A stretch of 64,000 nucleotides of DNA from Halocatena halophila (GTDB taxonomy: Archaea > Halobacteriota > Halobacteria > Halobacteriales > Haloarculaceae): contig CP071306.1 in assembly GCA_027563145.1 (NCBI GenBank), positions 806,001-870,000 on the forward strand, in the 5' to 3' direction. Under the pieces are notes generated by a model that saw only the letters and a program-made list of their open reading frames with translations, had not been told where the DNA came from and did no database searches. The position numbers were made by a program, and so were the translations under genes. Below, piece by piece: positions 45,020-54,141 of the stretch (position 1 is its first letter; each line of letters opens with the position of its first letter).

Positions 45020-45709
45020 CTACCGCTCGTCGATAGCCTCCACAACGGCTGGGGTGTCGTTGGTTGGATCGTTGACTGCCCGCGAGACTGGATATCGATT
45101 GAGGGTGTCGTCATCGATCGGTGCGAGCGTCTCGATGGGGTCCCCAGATAGCCACGCCTGTTCGGTGGCCTCCGAGAGCACCACCGGCATCCGGTCGTGG
45201 ATTGGTTCGACGGTCGCGGTCGGTGACTGGGTCAGTATCGTAAACGAGACGAGTTCCTCTGCGCTCCGGTCCGGACCATCTCGAGCGAATGCATCGAGCT
45301 GTGTTTGAACGTGTGGTGGAGTCCATCGCTCCCAGAGCCCGGCCAGTGCGAATGGACCGCCGTCGCTGTGGACGAACCGGTAGGGCTGGCTGCGCTCGTC
45401 GCTTGACCACTCGTAGAAGCCATCCACCGGAACGAGACAGCGACGGTGTTGATAGGCGTCTGCGAACATTCGCCGGTCTGAGACCGTTTCAGCACGGGCG
45501 TTGATGTGATCGGTCGTTCGTTTGTCGGCCCACGACGGCACTAATCCCCAGTGTGCGCGCTGAATCGTATCAGCATCGTCATCCCGGATAGTTGGTAACT
45601 GCTGGCCTGGTGCCGCGTTGTACCGTGGCTCGAACGAAAACGACAGCTGGGCGTCGAACCGAGCCTCGAGCGCCGCTGGATCGACAAACAGACTGTACCG
45701 GCCACACAT
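45020..45709 (-). CDS. SOS response-associated peptidase (YedK/HMCES type)
   Basis: A 229-residue protein that forms a covalent crosslink with abasic sites in single-stranded DNA. The catalytic Cys is residue 2 (MCGRYSLF), so the ATG at 45709 is certain. Other active-site segments are PRYNAAPGQ, WGLVPSWA, NARAET, RRCLVPVDGFYEW and EPIHDRMPVVL with the His. Its 3' end lies 46 bp from the DUF255 start. Confidence 0.94.
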   Translation of the reverse strand: MCGRYSLFVDPAALEARFDAQLSFSFEPRYNAAPGQQLPTIRDDDADTIQRAHWGLVPSWADKRTTDHINARAETVSDRRMFADAYQHRRCLVPVDGFYEWSSDERSQPYRFVHSDGGPFALAGLWERWTPPHVQTQLDAFARDGPDRSAEELVSFTILTQSPTATVEPIHDRMPVVLSEATEQAWLSGDPIETLAPIDDDTLNRYPVSRAVNDPTNDTPAVVEAIDER

Positions 45710-45795
45710 GGACAGTAGTTGGGTCCCAATCAGCTTAAACGTCTGGCCCTTCAGCCACACAGCAATTTAAATTAAAAGAAGCACAACCGTCGACC

Positions 45796-46170
45796 GTGTC
45801 CAACGATCCCCCCTTCGAAATCCCTGCGCGGCCCGAACGGCGATTCACCGGGAACACGCTCCGATACGACGGTGACGTGACGTTTACGCTCACGGCCACC
45901 GATCCTGATGACCACCCGCTCGAACAGACGATCACGCGCGTCCTTGAAGAGGGCCCGTATCGCTACGGCGACTGGTTTGACCTGCCGATCCCCGTCTGGC
46001 TGGTCCACGACGCAGACCGAAACGATACGTTCAGGGTGTCGATCAGCGATGGCGCAGTGAGATTGCACGTCCTTCCGGGAACGACGGGATCGGGACTCGA
46101 GGCGTTCTACGGACGACTCGTCGATCGAACGGGAACACAGTGGGAGATCGACCGACAGGTCAAGGTATAG
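45796..46170 (+). CDS. Conserved haloarchaeal hypothetical protein
   Basis: A 124-residue acidic protein starting with GTG (MSNDPPFEIPARPERRFTG). It appears all-beta, without cysteines, hydrophobic helices or a signal peptide. GPYRYGDWFDLPIPVWLVHD near the centre is its most distinctive segment. I do not recognise the family. Confidence 0.65.
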   Translation: MSNDPPFEIPARPERRFTGNTLRYDGDVTFTLTATDPDDHPLEQTITRVLEEGPYRYGDWFDLPIPVWLVHDADRNDTFRVSISDGAVRLHVLPGTTGSGLEAFYGRLVDRTGTQWEIDRQVKV

Positions 46171-46231
46171 TCACAGCTCAGGGCTCGCCGAAGACACAAC
46201 CGATATTGCGGGGTGGATCAACTCCTGACGT

Positions 46232-47458
46232 ATGACAGTGTCTCGCGCAGTCGAGTTAGACGGCCATATCATCGATTCAGGAACGCTCCAGACCTGTTTC
46301 ACCACAATCATGGAACAGGGTGGAACGTTCGAGGTGGAGTCGTTCGATATCGGCAAATCCGAAACCGAAGAGTCCTACGCACGACTTTCTGTCCGGGCAG
46401 ACACCGAAGACGAGTTGAAAGCGATCATCCACGAACTCCATCAAAACGGAGCCAATCCGATCGATCCGAAAGATGCCACGCTCGAGCCCGCACCCGCAGA
46501 TCAGGTCGTCCCCACCGGCTTCTATTCGACGACCAATCACCCGACTGACGTGCGCGTCGATGGCGAGTGGATTCCTGTCGAGCGCAACGAAATGGACTGT
46601 GCAGTGGTCGTCGAACGGACGCCAGCAGGCGCACGCGCAACAGCACGCGTGCTCAATGCGATCGAAGCGGACGATCACGTAGTGGTTGGTGAAACGGGGG
46701 TGCGAGTCAAACCCCCCGAGCGGCCACGTGACAGCTCCGGTGCGTTCGGTTTCATGCAGGGTGGTGTCTCTAGCGAACGTCCCTCGCAGTCGACGATCGC
46801 GAAGATCGCAGACGCCATCATCGAAACGAAATCATCAGGCGGGAAGGTACTCGCCGTCTGTGGCCCCGCACTGATTCACTCCGGTGCGCGCGAAGCGCTT
46901 GCTCGTCTCGTTCGAACGGGATATATTGATATGCTTTCTGCAGGCAACGGCTTTGCAGTCCACGACATCGAACGGGATCGATACGGTACCTCGCTCGGAA
47001 TGAACACGGAAACGCTCGATCATCCGCGCAGCGGGCACAAACACCACATCTACGCGCTCAGCGAGGTGATTCGGGCAGGATCAATTCCCAACGCGGTTGC
47101 AGAGGGCCTCATCGACTCCGGCGTGATGTATGAGTGTGTCACTAACGACGTGCCGTACGTCCTCGCCGGGTCAATTCGTGATGACGGCCCACTCCCAGAC
47201 ACAATCACCGACACGATCGAAGCCCAGAACGCAATCAGAGAACAGGCACACCAGGCAGACATGGTGTTGATGCTCTCGACGCTGCTCCACTCGGTCGCCG
47301 TCGGGAACTGCCTCCCATCGACCACACGCGTCGTCTGTGTCGATATCAACCCAGCCACCGTGACGCAACTGCTTGACCGTGGCTCCGATCAGGCCGTCGG
47401 CATGGTCACCGACATCGGGACGTTCGTGCCAATGCTCGCAGAACAGATCTGTGAGTAG
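46232..47458 (+). CDS. TIGR00300 family protein, archaeal ornithine cyclodeaminase-like
   Basis: A 408-residue protein. The N-terminus (SRAVELDGHIIDSGTLQTCF) matches the LOR/SDH-type domain seen in TIGR00300 proteins, and the second half is a Rossmann-like domain (KVLAVCGPALIHSGAREALA, LSAGNGFAVHDIE, then DMVLMLSTLLHSVAVGNCLP). An archaeal member of the family has been reported to convert ornithine to proline. That activity is possible here but not proved by the sequence. It stands alone. Confidence 0.78.
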   Translation: MTVSRAVELDGHIIDSGTLQTCFTTIMEQGGTFEVESFDIGKSETEESYARLSVRADTEDELKAIIHELHQNGANPIDPKDATLEPAPADQVVPTGFYSTTNHPTDVRVDGEWIPVERNEMDCAVVVERTPAGARATARVLNAIEADDHVVVGETGVRVKPPERPRDSSGAFGFMQGGVSSERPSQSTIAKIADAIIETKSSGGKVLAVCGPALIHSGAREALARLVRTGYIDMLSAGNGFAVHDIERDRYGTSLGMNTETLDHPRSGHKHHIYALSEVIRAGSIPNAVAEGLIDSGVMYECVTNDVPYVLAGSIRDDGPLPDTITDTIEAQNAIREQAHQADMVLMLSTLLHSVAVGNCLPSTTRVVCVDINPATVTQLLDRGSDQAVGMVTDIGTFVPMLAEQICE

Positions 47459-47514
47459 TTTCGAGGGACAACGATCGCCAGATTAATAATGTATAGGGCG
47501 ATTTTATTAACAAA

Positions 47515-48375
47515 ATGGACGTTGCTGTCACAGGCGGTTCACCCTGGCGAACGAATCGATACACACAGTTTGGCATTCTTGCCGTCATCGTCCTGTGTGG
47601 GTTCTCAGTCGTTGGAATTCTCGCGGGCCCTTCGAAGGTAGTGATAATCGCGTGGGTTGCGCTGCTCGCAATGGCACTCGCTGCATTCGTTGGTGCGCGC
47701 GGCGAGACGGCCACCGCCAGACGCCTCGTCTGGGGTTACGGACTGGCGAGTGGGGCAATGATTGCGAGCGCCTCCTTGTTTCTCGTTCCGGACGCAATCG
47801 GCTTCGATCCGAAGGTTGGTGGGATTGGAATCACGCTCGGCGTGTTGCTCGGATACGGCGCGCACACGATCGGTCACCGGCTTTCACACATTGAGGGATT
47901 GGGAACGATCACCGTTCAGTTGAGCGCACATTCGTTTGCCGGCGGTGCGATCATCGGGCTGATCTACGGAACACTTCCGGATCTTGGATTGCTCGTCGGA
48001 CTGAGTATCATCTCGCACAAGGCACCCGCCGGCTATGCGGCCGCGAGACGACTCGTTCGCGACGGGAAAACCCCAACCGTGTTGTTGCTCCCGTCGGCTG
48101 CCGTCGGGCTGGCCGCACTGCCCGCAGCGATGATTACGGTTCAGAGCACGCCTGTCGAAAACGCGCTGCTGTTTGGCTTTGCAACCGGTGTCTTTCTCCA
48201 CATTGCGATGGACTTTCTTCCACAGTGTGAGACTGGCTCAGAATTCAGCGATGCGCTCGGCGTGACCGAGTCCGACGCCGTCCATGCCGCGCTCGACCAA
48301 CTCAGGGTTCATGCCGTCATCAGCACGATCAGTGGTGCTGTCGTCGTCGTCGGTGCCTGGGCTCTGCTCTCGTAA
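47515..48375 (+). CDS. ZIP family metal permease
   Basis: A 286-residue membrane protein with about eight hydrophobic helices. Helices around residues 95-130 contain GVLLGYGAHTIGHRLSHIEG and then LSAHSFAGGAIIGLIYG; the His residues are placed as in ZIP transporters. Another family-like segment is LHIAMDFLPQCETG. It would carry zinc or a similar divalent ion. The AT-rich upstream gap is only 56 bp. Confidence 0.8.
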   Translation: MDVAVTGGSPWRTNRYTQFGILAVIVLCGFSVVGILAGPSKVVIIAWVALLAMALAAFVGARGETATARRLVWGYGLASGAMIASASLFLVPDAIGFDPKVGGIGITLGVLLGYGAHTIGHRLSHIEGLGTITVQLSAHSFAGGAIIGLIYGTLPDLGLLVGLSIISHKAPAGYAAARRLVRDGKTPTVLLLPSAAVGLAALPAAMITVQSTPVENALLFGFATGVFLHIAMDFLPQCETGSEFSDALGVTESDAVHAALDQLRVHAVISTISGAVVVVGAWALLS

Positions 48376-48380
48376 TTTCG

Positions 48381-48491
48381 TCAGTGGAGCATCGTCTCAC
48401 AGTGTGGACAGATCTTCATTCGAATCGGAATCTTCGATTCACACCAGGGACACTGCATCTCTCCCGTATCACTATCGTCTTGGCGCAACAT
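48381..48491 (-). CDS. 36-residue double zinc-knuckle protein
   Basis: A very short gene. The product has CPWC at residues 14-17 and CPHC at 28-31, the spacing of a small zinc ribbon, and ends ETMLH. TTAATATTT on the minus strand about 25 bp upstream (near 48513) would serve a leaderless start at the ATG 48491. It is convergent with the ZIP gene and downstream of the YkgJ-type gene on the same strand. Function is unknown. Confidence 0.75.
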   Translation of the reverse strand: MLRQDDSDTGEMQCPWCESKIPIRMKICPHCETMLH

Positions 48492-48568
48492 GGTGATTTT
48501 ATTTTATCAGTCGAAATATTAACTATAACGATCGTTATACGAGTTGATACACTGGAGCTTCGGTGGGC

Positions 48569-49075
48569 TCACAGTTCGATTCTGGAGGTAGGATCATCGA
48601 GTTCCCAGAGCAGTTTCGGGAGAAACGCATCGAGATGGTCTACAATTTTCCGTTCGGATACGTCCAGTCCGTCGCAGTGCTGGTGTGCTTTCTCCCTGAT
48701 AGAAACGTGAATATCGCCATCCTCGACGTGAATCTCCAGGGGAAAGACCGAACAACGCGTGGGCTTCCACTCGTGTTCGGCATGAAGCGTACAGAGTCCC
48801 TCGTCATTGAGGAAATAACAGGCCTGATCGTCGACATCCACGAACTCCTCGCGATCTTTGGATTCTCGTCGGATGAAATCGTGGCCTTTCAGTTGTTTGA
48901 GTGGCCCATCGAGCGATTCACGTGCGGCGAGTTCGCGGAGGTCCTGCCCGTAGAGCAACACTCCGTGATGACAACACCAGGTACACTCGGGCACGCACTC
49001 GAACGTGAGCGCATCGTCGAACTCAACGACTGCCTCACAGCCGGGGTACACCTCCACGCGCGAATGTCCGCTCAC
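48569..49075 (-). CDS. YkgJ-family cysteine cluster protein
   Basis: A 168-residue protein with the cysteine pattern of the YkgJ (zinc/iron-chelating) family: ECVPECTWCCHHGV near residue 28, ACYFLNDEGLCTLH and KPTRCSVFPL, plus a final HCDG. These bind a metal or an iron-sulfur cluster. The GTG at 49075 (MSGHSRVEVYPG) is the likely start; a TTG at 49096 would add 7 residues. It lies between TFS and the 36-residue zinc protein on one strand. Confidence 0.85.
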   Translation of the reverse strand: MSGHSRVEVYPGCEAVVEFDDALTFECVPECTWCCHHGVLLYGQDLRELAARESLDGPLKQLKGHDFIRRESKDREEFVDVDDQACYFLNDEGLCTLHAEHEWKPTRCSVFPLEIHVEDGDIHVSIREKAHQHCDGLDVSERKIVDHLDAFLPKLLWELDDPTSRIEL

Positions 49076-49114
49076 GAACGATACAGAGGGTGGCAACGAT
49101 GATACGTGTGTCGG

Positions 49115-49441
49115 CTACGAGTATCCACGCCAGCGTTTCCCACACTCCTGACACTTGAAAAACCGCGTTGGTGGTTCGTCGGCGGAGCCCGTCTGTTTGA
49201 TCGTATACCAGGCCCGGTCGTGGCCACAGTCGTCACAGATAACTTCCGTGGACGGAAGCCCCTCGTCGGCCGCACCCTCCTCGGTTTCGATCACGTCGTC
49301 GAACGTCTGCTCGTCGGTGCTGATAAACGCCTCTGCTCGGTCGTCATCGCGTTCGGTCCGTTGATCGCAGCTCGAACAGACCATTTCGTCGGTGTCGCGG
49401 TCTGTGTGCATCAGTGAGCCACACGCATCGCAAAACTGCAT
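49115..49441 (-). CDS. tfs: Transcription factor S (TFIIS-like)
   Basis: A 108-residue archaeal TFS, which stimulates RNA cleavage by stalled RNA polymerase. The N-terminal zinc ribbon is CDACGSLMHTDRD with CSSC, and the C-terminal ribbon CDDCGHDRAWYTIKQTGSAD contains the segment before CQECGKRW. The usual Asp-Glu catalytic pair is represented by SADEPPTRFF. The ATG at 49441 (MQFCDACGS) is standard. Confidence 0.94.
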   Translation of the reverse strand: MQFCDACGSLMHTDRDTDEMVCSSCDQRTERDDDRAEAFISTDEQTFDDVIETEEGAADEGLPSTEVICDDCGHDRAWYTIKQTGSADEPPTRFFKCQECGKRWRGYS

Positions 49442-49478
49442 ACCCGACCTATTCGCTCGATGGGCTAAAAACGACAGG

Positions 49479-50444
49479 TCACCGGTCGGTCGAAATTGCT
49501 CCCGTATTTCGTGGTTTTGCACAGTAGACCGTCGCCTCAAGGCCCACCGAATCGAGCGTCTCCTCAACGGCCTGGAGAGCCCGACTGGTTTGCTCCACCG
49601 ACGTGAGCCCATACACTGCCGGTCCCCACGAGGACTGGCCAACCCCAAAGAGCGCGCCACAGTCTTTGAGCTCAGTAATGAGCGCTCCCGCAGGGGGTCG
49701 GTAGACGCCGCCTTGCTGTTCTGCGTACCACGAACCGTTCAATCGACCGATGGCATTGATCGCCTGCCCGAACTGTTCGATCGAGTCACTCGCCACTGCT
49801 GGCAACAGCTCGTGTGTCACGACCGTCGCAATCGTATCACTAATGGCGGGGTCTGCGGATTCGACGACCGTTCGCATCGACGCGTCTTCGGATGCGCCGT
49901 GGTCTCCAACCACGCCGTCGGGAACGACCACGACAAACCGCCACGACTCGGGCACCGTGTGACATGCGATAACCGGCGGAACGGACCACTCGCCGTGTTC
50001 GGGGGGTGCGGTGGTGAACTGTTCGGTGGGATGACCGCCATCAACCACGAAGCCACCGGATTCGAACGTTGCGACACCAATTCCGCTGCGGCCGCCCCGC
50101 CCAAGCGACGGCGCTCTCGATCGAACCGCTGGATCGAGATCGTAGGCGCGCGCAATAGCAGTAAGTGTCGCAAGCGCGTGTTGCGTTCCGCTGCCAAGCC
50201 CAACGTGGCGATCGAGCGATTCGTGCACCTGGATTTCAGCACCCGGAACGGAAAGCAGTTCGACGGCCGCGTTGGCAACATCGCTGACGATCGAGGGCGC
50301 TCGGACAGTTCCAGCCCTTTGTGCTTCGATGCGGACGGTCGGCTCATCGATGGCGAGACCGATGCCACCATAGAGGCGCTGGCGAGCAAGCGAGAGATTC
50401 TGAAACCCTAGATGGAGCCGAGGGCCTGTCCGAACGACGACCAT
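49479..50444 (-). CDS. GHMP-type protein related to beta-RFAP synthase
   Basis: A 321-residue protein resembling beta-ribofuranosylaminobenzene 5'-phosphate synthase. It starts MVVVRTGPRLHLGFQNLSLA, a family N-terminus, and has the GHMP nucleotide-binding-like loop HVGLGSGTQHALA near residue 85, RGGRSGIGVATFESGGFVVD, and FGVGQSSWGPAVYG near the end. In methanogens this enzyme starts methanopterin synthesis. Haloarchaea use folate-type carriers, so the reaction here may differ. A long upstream extension of the frame is discarded because the ATG at 50444 fits the family. Confidence 0.85.
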   Translation of the reverse strand: MVVVRTGPRLHLGFQNLSLARQRLYGGIGLAIDEPTVRIEAQRAGTVRAPSIVSDVANAAVELLSVPGAEIQVHESLDRHVGLGSGTQHALATLTAIARAYDLDPAVRSRAPSLGRGGRSGIGVATFESGGFVVDGGHPTEQFTTAPPEHGEWSVPPVIACHTVPESWRFVVVVPDGVVGDHGASEDASMRTVVESADPAISDTIATVVTHELLPAVASDSIEQFGQAINAIGRLNGSWYAEQQGGVYRPPAGALITELKDCGALFGVGQSSWGPAVYGLTSVEQTSRALQAVEETLDSVGLEATVYCAKPRNTGAISTDR

Positions 50445-50509
50445 GCCCGAGTAACGCTGGACACGGCCATTCCGGTTGCGACACCGGAGAGTTGTACCAC
50501 TATCGACAG

Positions 50510-50755
50510 TTACGACGTGACGATCGAGTGGAGAAGGTGGCCGACGAACACGAGGAGATACCCAATCGCGAGTCCCGTGGTGAGCCACATTCGACCCACC
50601 ACTGAGATCAGGACGATCACGAGTGGCCCAGTGAGAATGAGTAGATCGTAGATTGGGTCGCGATCGCCAGCCCACGACAGAAAGCTCACTGATGAGAGAT
50701 CCGTCGGGACGAGCTGTGTCAACAGCGAGACGATCGTTGCGATGACAGAGCTCAT
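50510..50755 (-). CDS. Small membrane protein in the trkH operon
   Basis: An 81-residue protein with two to three hydrophobic helices (VIATIVSLLTQLVP, DLLILTGPLVIVLISVVG and TTGLAIGYLLVFVGHLLH). The ATG at 50755 overlaps the trkH stop, so the two are translated together. Co-translation suggests a part played in the potassium channel complex or its membrane insertion; that is inference. I recognise no family. Confidence 0.75.
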   Translation of the reverse strand: MSSVIATIVSLLTQLVPTDLSSVSFLSWAGDRDPIYDLLILTGPLVIVLISVVGRMWLTTGLAIGYLLVFVGHLLHSIVTS

Positions 50756-52272
50756 GGTGACCCTCCGTAGATAAGCGCTCGCAACAACACCAGTACGGGG
50801 ATGAACTCGAGACGACCAACCCACATATTGAACATCAACAACAGTTTTGCGGTCGAGGGCATCTCTGGTCCAGTGATGCCAGTCGAGAGCCCGACGTTGC
50901 CCTGTGCACTGGCGACTTCGAACACCACATTTTCTAGCGTGTACACGTCAAGCGACACCAGCAACAACAGCCCCGTAATACCGACCGAAAGCAGCACGAT
51001 TCCCAGCAATGCGATGATTGAGGCCTCTTCTAGCTCCTTCGAGACTTCAGTGTCAGTCAGGGTCCGACCGTCGATTTCGAATCGTCGGATCGCAGACTCC
51101 GGATAGAACACATCGGAGATTCGTCTGATCATTCCCTTTGCGAGCGTCAACAGTCGTATGAGCTTGATTCCACCGACGGTAGAGCCTGCTGCAGCCCCGA
51201 CGAACATCCCTGCTGAAAGCGTCAGCTGGGAAAGGACTGACCACTGTCCACCGATATCTGCGGTCTGAAAGCCAGTACACGAGGCAGCGGAAATGAACTG
51301 GAAGAGCCCGTATCGAAGGGACTGAAACGACGTTCCGTACGTGTTGAAATGGAGGAGTAACCCAATGAGAGCGATCGATCCAGCACTGAAGTAGATCGCA
51401 ACCCACCGCGTCTGCAGATCGCGTGCGACCGATCGAAAGTCACCACTCAACAATAGATAATGGATCGGGAACGCGATCGATCCCGCGATCATTATCGGGA
51501 TCATGGCAAACTCGATCAGTGGTTCCTGATAACTCGCGAGCGAATTGTCAGTAATCGAAAATCCGCCGGTTGAGAGTCCGGTCATCGCGTGGTTGATCGC
51601 ATCCCAGATTGGCATGCCGACCAGCCATAACAACAGCGTCGCTACGAGCGTGAACACCAGGAAAATCCACCAGATCGTCCGGACGGTCGAAACGATGGAG
51701 GGATGAATCTTATCCGAGCGGGCCTCGCTCTCATACAGGGTGAGCGATCCGCTCCCTGGCCGGGCGAGAATTGCTGTGGTCAACACGATCACTCCGACGC
51801 CACCAACCCACTCGGTGAACGACCGCCACCACTGAATCGTCCGCGGGAGGACGTTTTCGTGAACAGACATCGTGAGACCGGTGCCAGTAAAGCCACTCAT
51901 GCTCTCGAAAACGCCGTTCAGTGGGTGTCGAAACGCCGCTAACGTCGGTGTGTCGAATGTGCCGGCCCAGGCTGGAGCGAGCGCTGCAGTCCAGGCAATC
52001 GTCAGAAAGGGCAAGGAGCCAAGAACCGCGACCAGTAGCCATCCGAGTGCGGCCACCATCATCCCGTGAAGCTTATCGACCGACCGACGGGTGCCGTATC
52101 GGAGCGAAAGGAAGCCGAGCGCGTAGGTGATTGCCGCCGAAATGAGCAGTCCAGGGATTGCAAACAGCTCACCCCACAAAAGCGGCATGACAATCGACAG
52201 CAGCATCATACCAGCAAGCGCCTGAAGGATCCGACCAATGTCGGGCAGAAGGGAGCGGAGACTGGAACTCAT
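50752..52272 (-). CDS. trkH: Trk-type potassium uptake channel subunit TrkH
   Basis: A 506-residue membrane protein with four repeated M1-P-M2 units. The four pore loops are visible: SGFTGTGLTM, MTGLSTGGFSI, SCTGFQTADI and GNVGLSTGITG, giving the Gly-containing potassium filter. WWRSFTEWVGGVGVIV between the first two units is also typical. It takes up potassium with TrkA as the cytoplasmic nucleotide-binding regulator; trkA is encoded 48 bp upstream on the same strand. High internal potassium makes such systems central to haloarchaea. Confidence 0.96.
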   Translation of the reverse strand: MSSSLRSLLPDIGRILQALAGMMLLSIVMPLLWGELFAIPGLLISAAITYALGFLSLRYGTRRSVDKLHGMMVAALGWLLVAVLGSLPFLTIAWTAALAPAWAGTFDTPTLAAFRHPLNGVFESMSGFTGTGLTMSVHENVLPRTIQWWRSFTEWVGGVGVIVLTTAILARPGSGSLTLYESEARSDKIHPSIVSTVRTIWWIFLVFTLVATLLLWLVGMPIWDAINHAMTGLSTGGFSITDNSLASYQEPLIEFAMIPIMIAGSIAFPIHYLLLSGDFRSVARDLQTRWVAIYFSAGSIALIGLLLHFNTYGTSFQSLRYGLFQFISAASCTGFQTADIGGQWSVLSQLTLSAGMFVGAAAGSTVGGIKLIRLLTLAKGMIRRISDVFYPESAIRRFEIDGRTLTDTEVSKELEEASIIALLGIVLLSVGITGLLLLVSLDVYTLENVVFEVASAQGNVGLSTGITGPEMPSTAKLLLMFNMWVGRLEFIPVLVLLRALIYGGSP

Positions 52273-52320
52273 CTCTCAGATCGTTCCACAGTCAGAACCA
52301 AATAAGATACGTTTCGTGGC

Positions 52321-53025
52321 TCACCGACCGTGTGATCGCGAGGGCGAAGAATCATCGAAGTGCCCGAAGATATCCGTCACTCTGGGTGTGGCTCCCTGCT
52401 GGGCATACACCGTCACCAGATCGCCTGCCCGGATCGAGGTGTCTCCCCGTGGGGTAATCGGATCGGCTCCTTCATCGCGTTCGATCGCCACGAGCAGCAT
52501 GTCATCGGTGAGAACGTCCGAATCACCGGCTTCGGAGAGCGTCATCCCTTCGATGGGGGCCTCCCGTGAGACGTGGATTTCGAACACTTCTGCGGTTTCC
52601 CCGACGGACATGTAATCGATCACGGCTGGACGCTCAACGGCGCGGTAGAGATAATCGGCGATCAATCGTTGTGGATTTTGCATCGTGTGGACGCCAATCC
52701 GCTCGAAGATGTCCATGTGGTGGGGATCCTGGACCACCGAGACGACCTTTGGAACGTCGAACTCGCCAGCGAGCAACGACACCATGATGTTCGTCGCATC
52801 GCGGTCTGTCGTCGAGATCACGGCATCTGATTGCTCGATACCGGCGTCCACGAGCGTCTCCTGGTTTGTGGCGTCGTCGTGGAGCACGAGACAGTCATAC
52901 CGATTCGCTGCCCGTTCGGCGCGGTCGCGATCGCGCTCGATGACGACGACTTCGTTCCCACCAGCAGTCGCGACATCGATGAGCTGAATGCCAATGTCGC
53001 CAGCACCGACGATAATGAGATACAT
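52321..53025 (-). CDS. trkA: Trk potassium uptake regulator TrkA
   Basis: A 234-residue RCK protein. The N-terminal Rossmann domain begins MYLIIVGAGDIGIQLIDVAT and carries the acidic EVVVIERD strand end and DDATNQETL, for NAD(H) or nucleotide binding; residues 145-225 are a TrkA-C domain (VFEIHVSREAPIEGMTLSEA and after). It gates TrkH, encoded just downstream. The ATG at 53025 places the Rossmann motif at the N-terminus. A shorter frame upstream at 53043 is not needed. Confidence 0.95.
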   Translation of the reverse strand: MYLIIVGAGDIGIQLIDVATAGGNEVVVIERDRDRAERAANRYDCLVLHDDATNQETLVDAGIEQSDAVISTTDRDATNIMVSLLAGEFDVPKVVSVVQDPHHMDIFERIGVHTMQNPQRLIADYLYRAVERPAVIDYMSVGETAEVFEIHVSREAPIEGMTLSEAGDSDVLTDDMLLVAIERDEGADPITPRGDTSIRAGDLVTVYAQQGATPRVTDIFGHFDDSSPSRSHGR

Positions 53026-53072
53026 CGTTGTGTATCGCTCCAACGGTCAGTGGTGAAAATCCATCGAATGGA

Positions 53073-53987
53073 TCAGCACTCGTAGTGAGACAGCAGTTCC
53101 GATTTGTGTTTTCTGATAGTCATAATACAGACGTCGGTAGCGTCGCTCACCTCCTGTTGTGTGACACAGTTCCCACCAGTCATCCGATCGGCCGTGTAGA
53201 TGGCCCCAGCGGCGATTGCGACAGGATTTGCGCCCGAGCCGATATATTCGTCGGAGGCACTCTCGATGATTCGGTTTGCCGTGAACACGGTCCGGTGGTC
53301 GACATCGAGTTCTGAGCCAAAGCGCTCTACATACTCCTCTGGGGCACCGGGTTCAACCGCGAGTCCTAGCTTCGTGTTGATCGCACGCTTTGCGCGCGCG
53401 ATCGAGTTCCGATCGATTCTCGATACGAGTTCAATTTCTCCTAGCGAGCGCGGGAGCCCAACGTTGCTCGCTGCGATGTGCAACGACGCAGACGTGAGTG
53501 CCTCGACCGATCGACCCCGAAGCACACCGTTCGTCTGTGAGAGCCGAAAGATGTCCGTTGCGGTCTCACGGACGTCTGTCGGCAATCCCAGTGCAGCACC
53601 CATGCGTTCGATTTCGGCGGTCGCCTGCTTTTGGTACTGTTCTGTAGAATCGCTAGACTGCGATTGCATTCGACGCAAGCGGTGCATCCGACGTCGCTTT
53701 CGAGCCTCAATGAGATTTCCACGCGCGTCGACATCTCGCCAGCTGATCGACGTCGATAGCATCGTATCCGAGCCAGTCCGATCCCTGGGTGGCCCCGTTC
53801 GTGAGCGTTCTTGATCCTCCGCAAAACTGTACGAGCGCCACTCCGGGCCGTGGTCGATAGACCCCTCCGAGACGACCATCCCGCAGTCAACACACGAGCG
53901 TTCGCCGTGTTTTGGATCCGCGACGATTTTTCCCCCACAATCCGGACACGTCGTCTTGCGTGTTTTTTTGTTTTCTTGAACACTCAT
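53073..53987 (-). CDS. tfb: Transcription initiation factor IIB
   Basis: A 304-residue TFB that bridges TBP at the TATA box and RNA polymerase. The N-terminal zinc ribbon is TTCPDCGGKIVADPKHGERS with CVDCGMVV, followed by the B-reader/linker (GPEWRSYSFAEDQERSRTG) and two cyclin repeats of about 90 residues; the second holds NPVAIAAGAIYTADRM. Haloarchaea encode several TFBs; this one is an ordinary full-length copy. The ATG at 53987 is followed by MSVQENKKTRKTT. It is next to trkA with a 47-bp gap. Confidence 0.94.
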   Translation of the reverse strand: MSVQENKKTRKTTCPDCGGKIVADPKHGERSCVDCGMVVSEGSIDHGPEWRSYSFAEDQERSRTGPPRDRTGSDTMLSTSISWRDVDARGNLIEARKRRRMHRLRRMQSQSSDSTEQYQKQATAEIERMGAALGLPTDVRETATDIFRLSQTNGVLRGRSVEALTSASLHIAASNVGLPRSLGEIELVSRIDRNSIARAKRAINTKLGLAVEPGAPEEYVERFGSELDVDHRTVFTANRIIESASDEYIGSGANPVAIAAGAIYTADRMTGGNCVTQQEVSDATDVCIMTIRKHKSELLSHYEC

Positions 53988-54141
53988 TTTGAGATGCTGT
54001 TCTCTACGCACCTACTAAAGAATTGCGCAAATTCACTTAATTTCCCAATTCAATACATTCACTCTCTCGGTAATTAACCACTCATACTGAAATTCCAGAT
54101 CGCCCCCAAAATTCTTCACCTACTACTGCCTGAGCCTAGAT

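Noticed and set aside
50445-50819. N-terminal extension of the beta-RFAP-synthase-like frame
   Set aside because: The family N-terminus starts at the ATG 50444, and the extension overlaps the small membrane protein and trkH.
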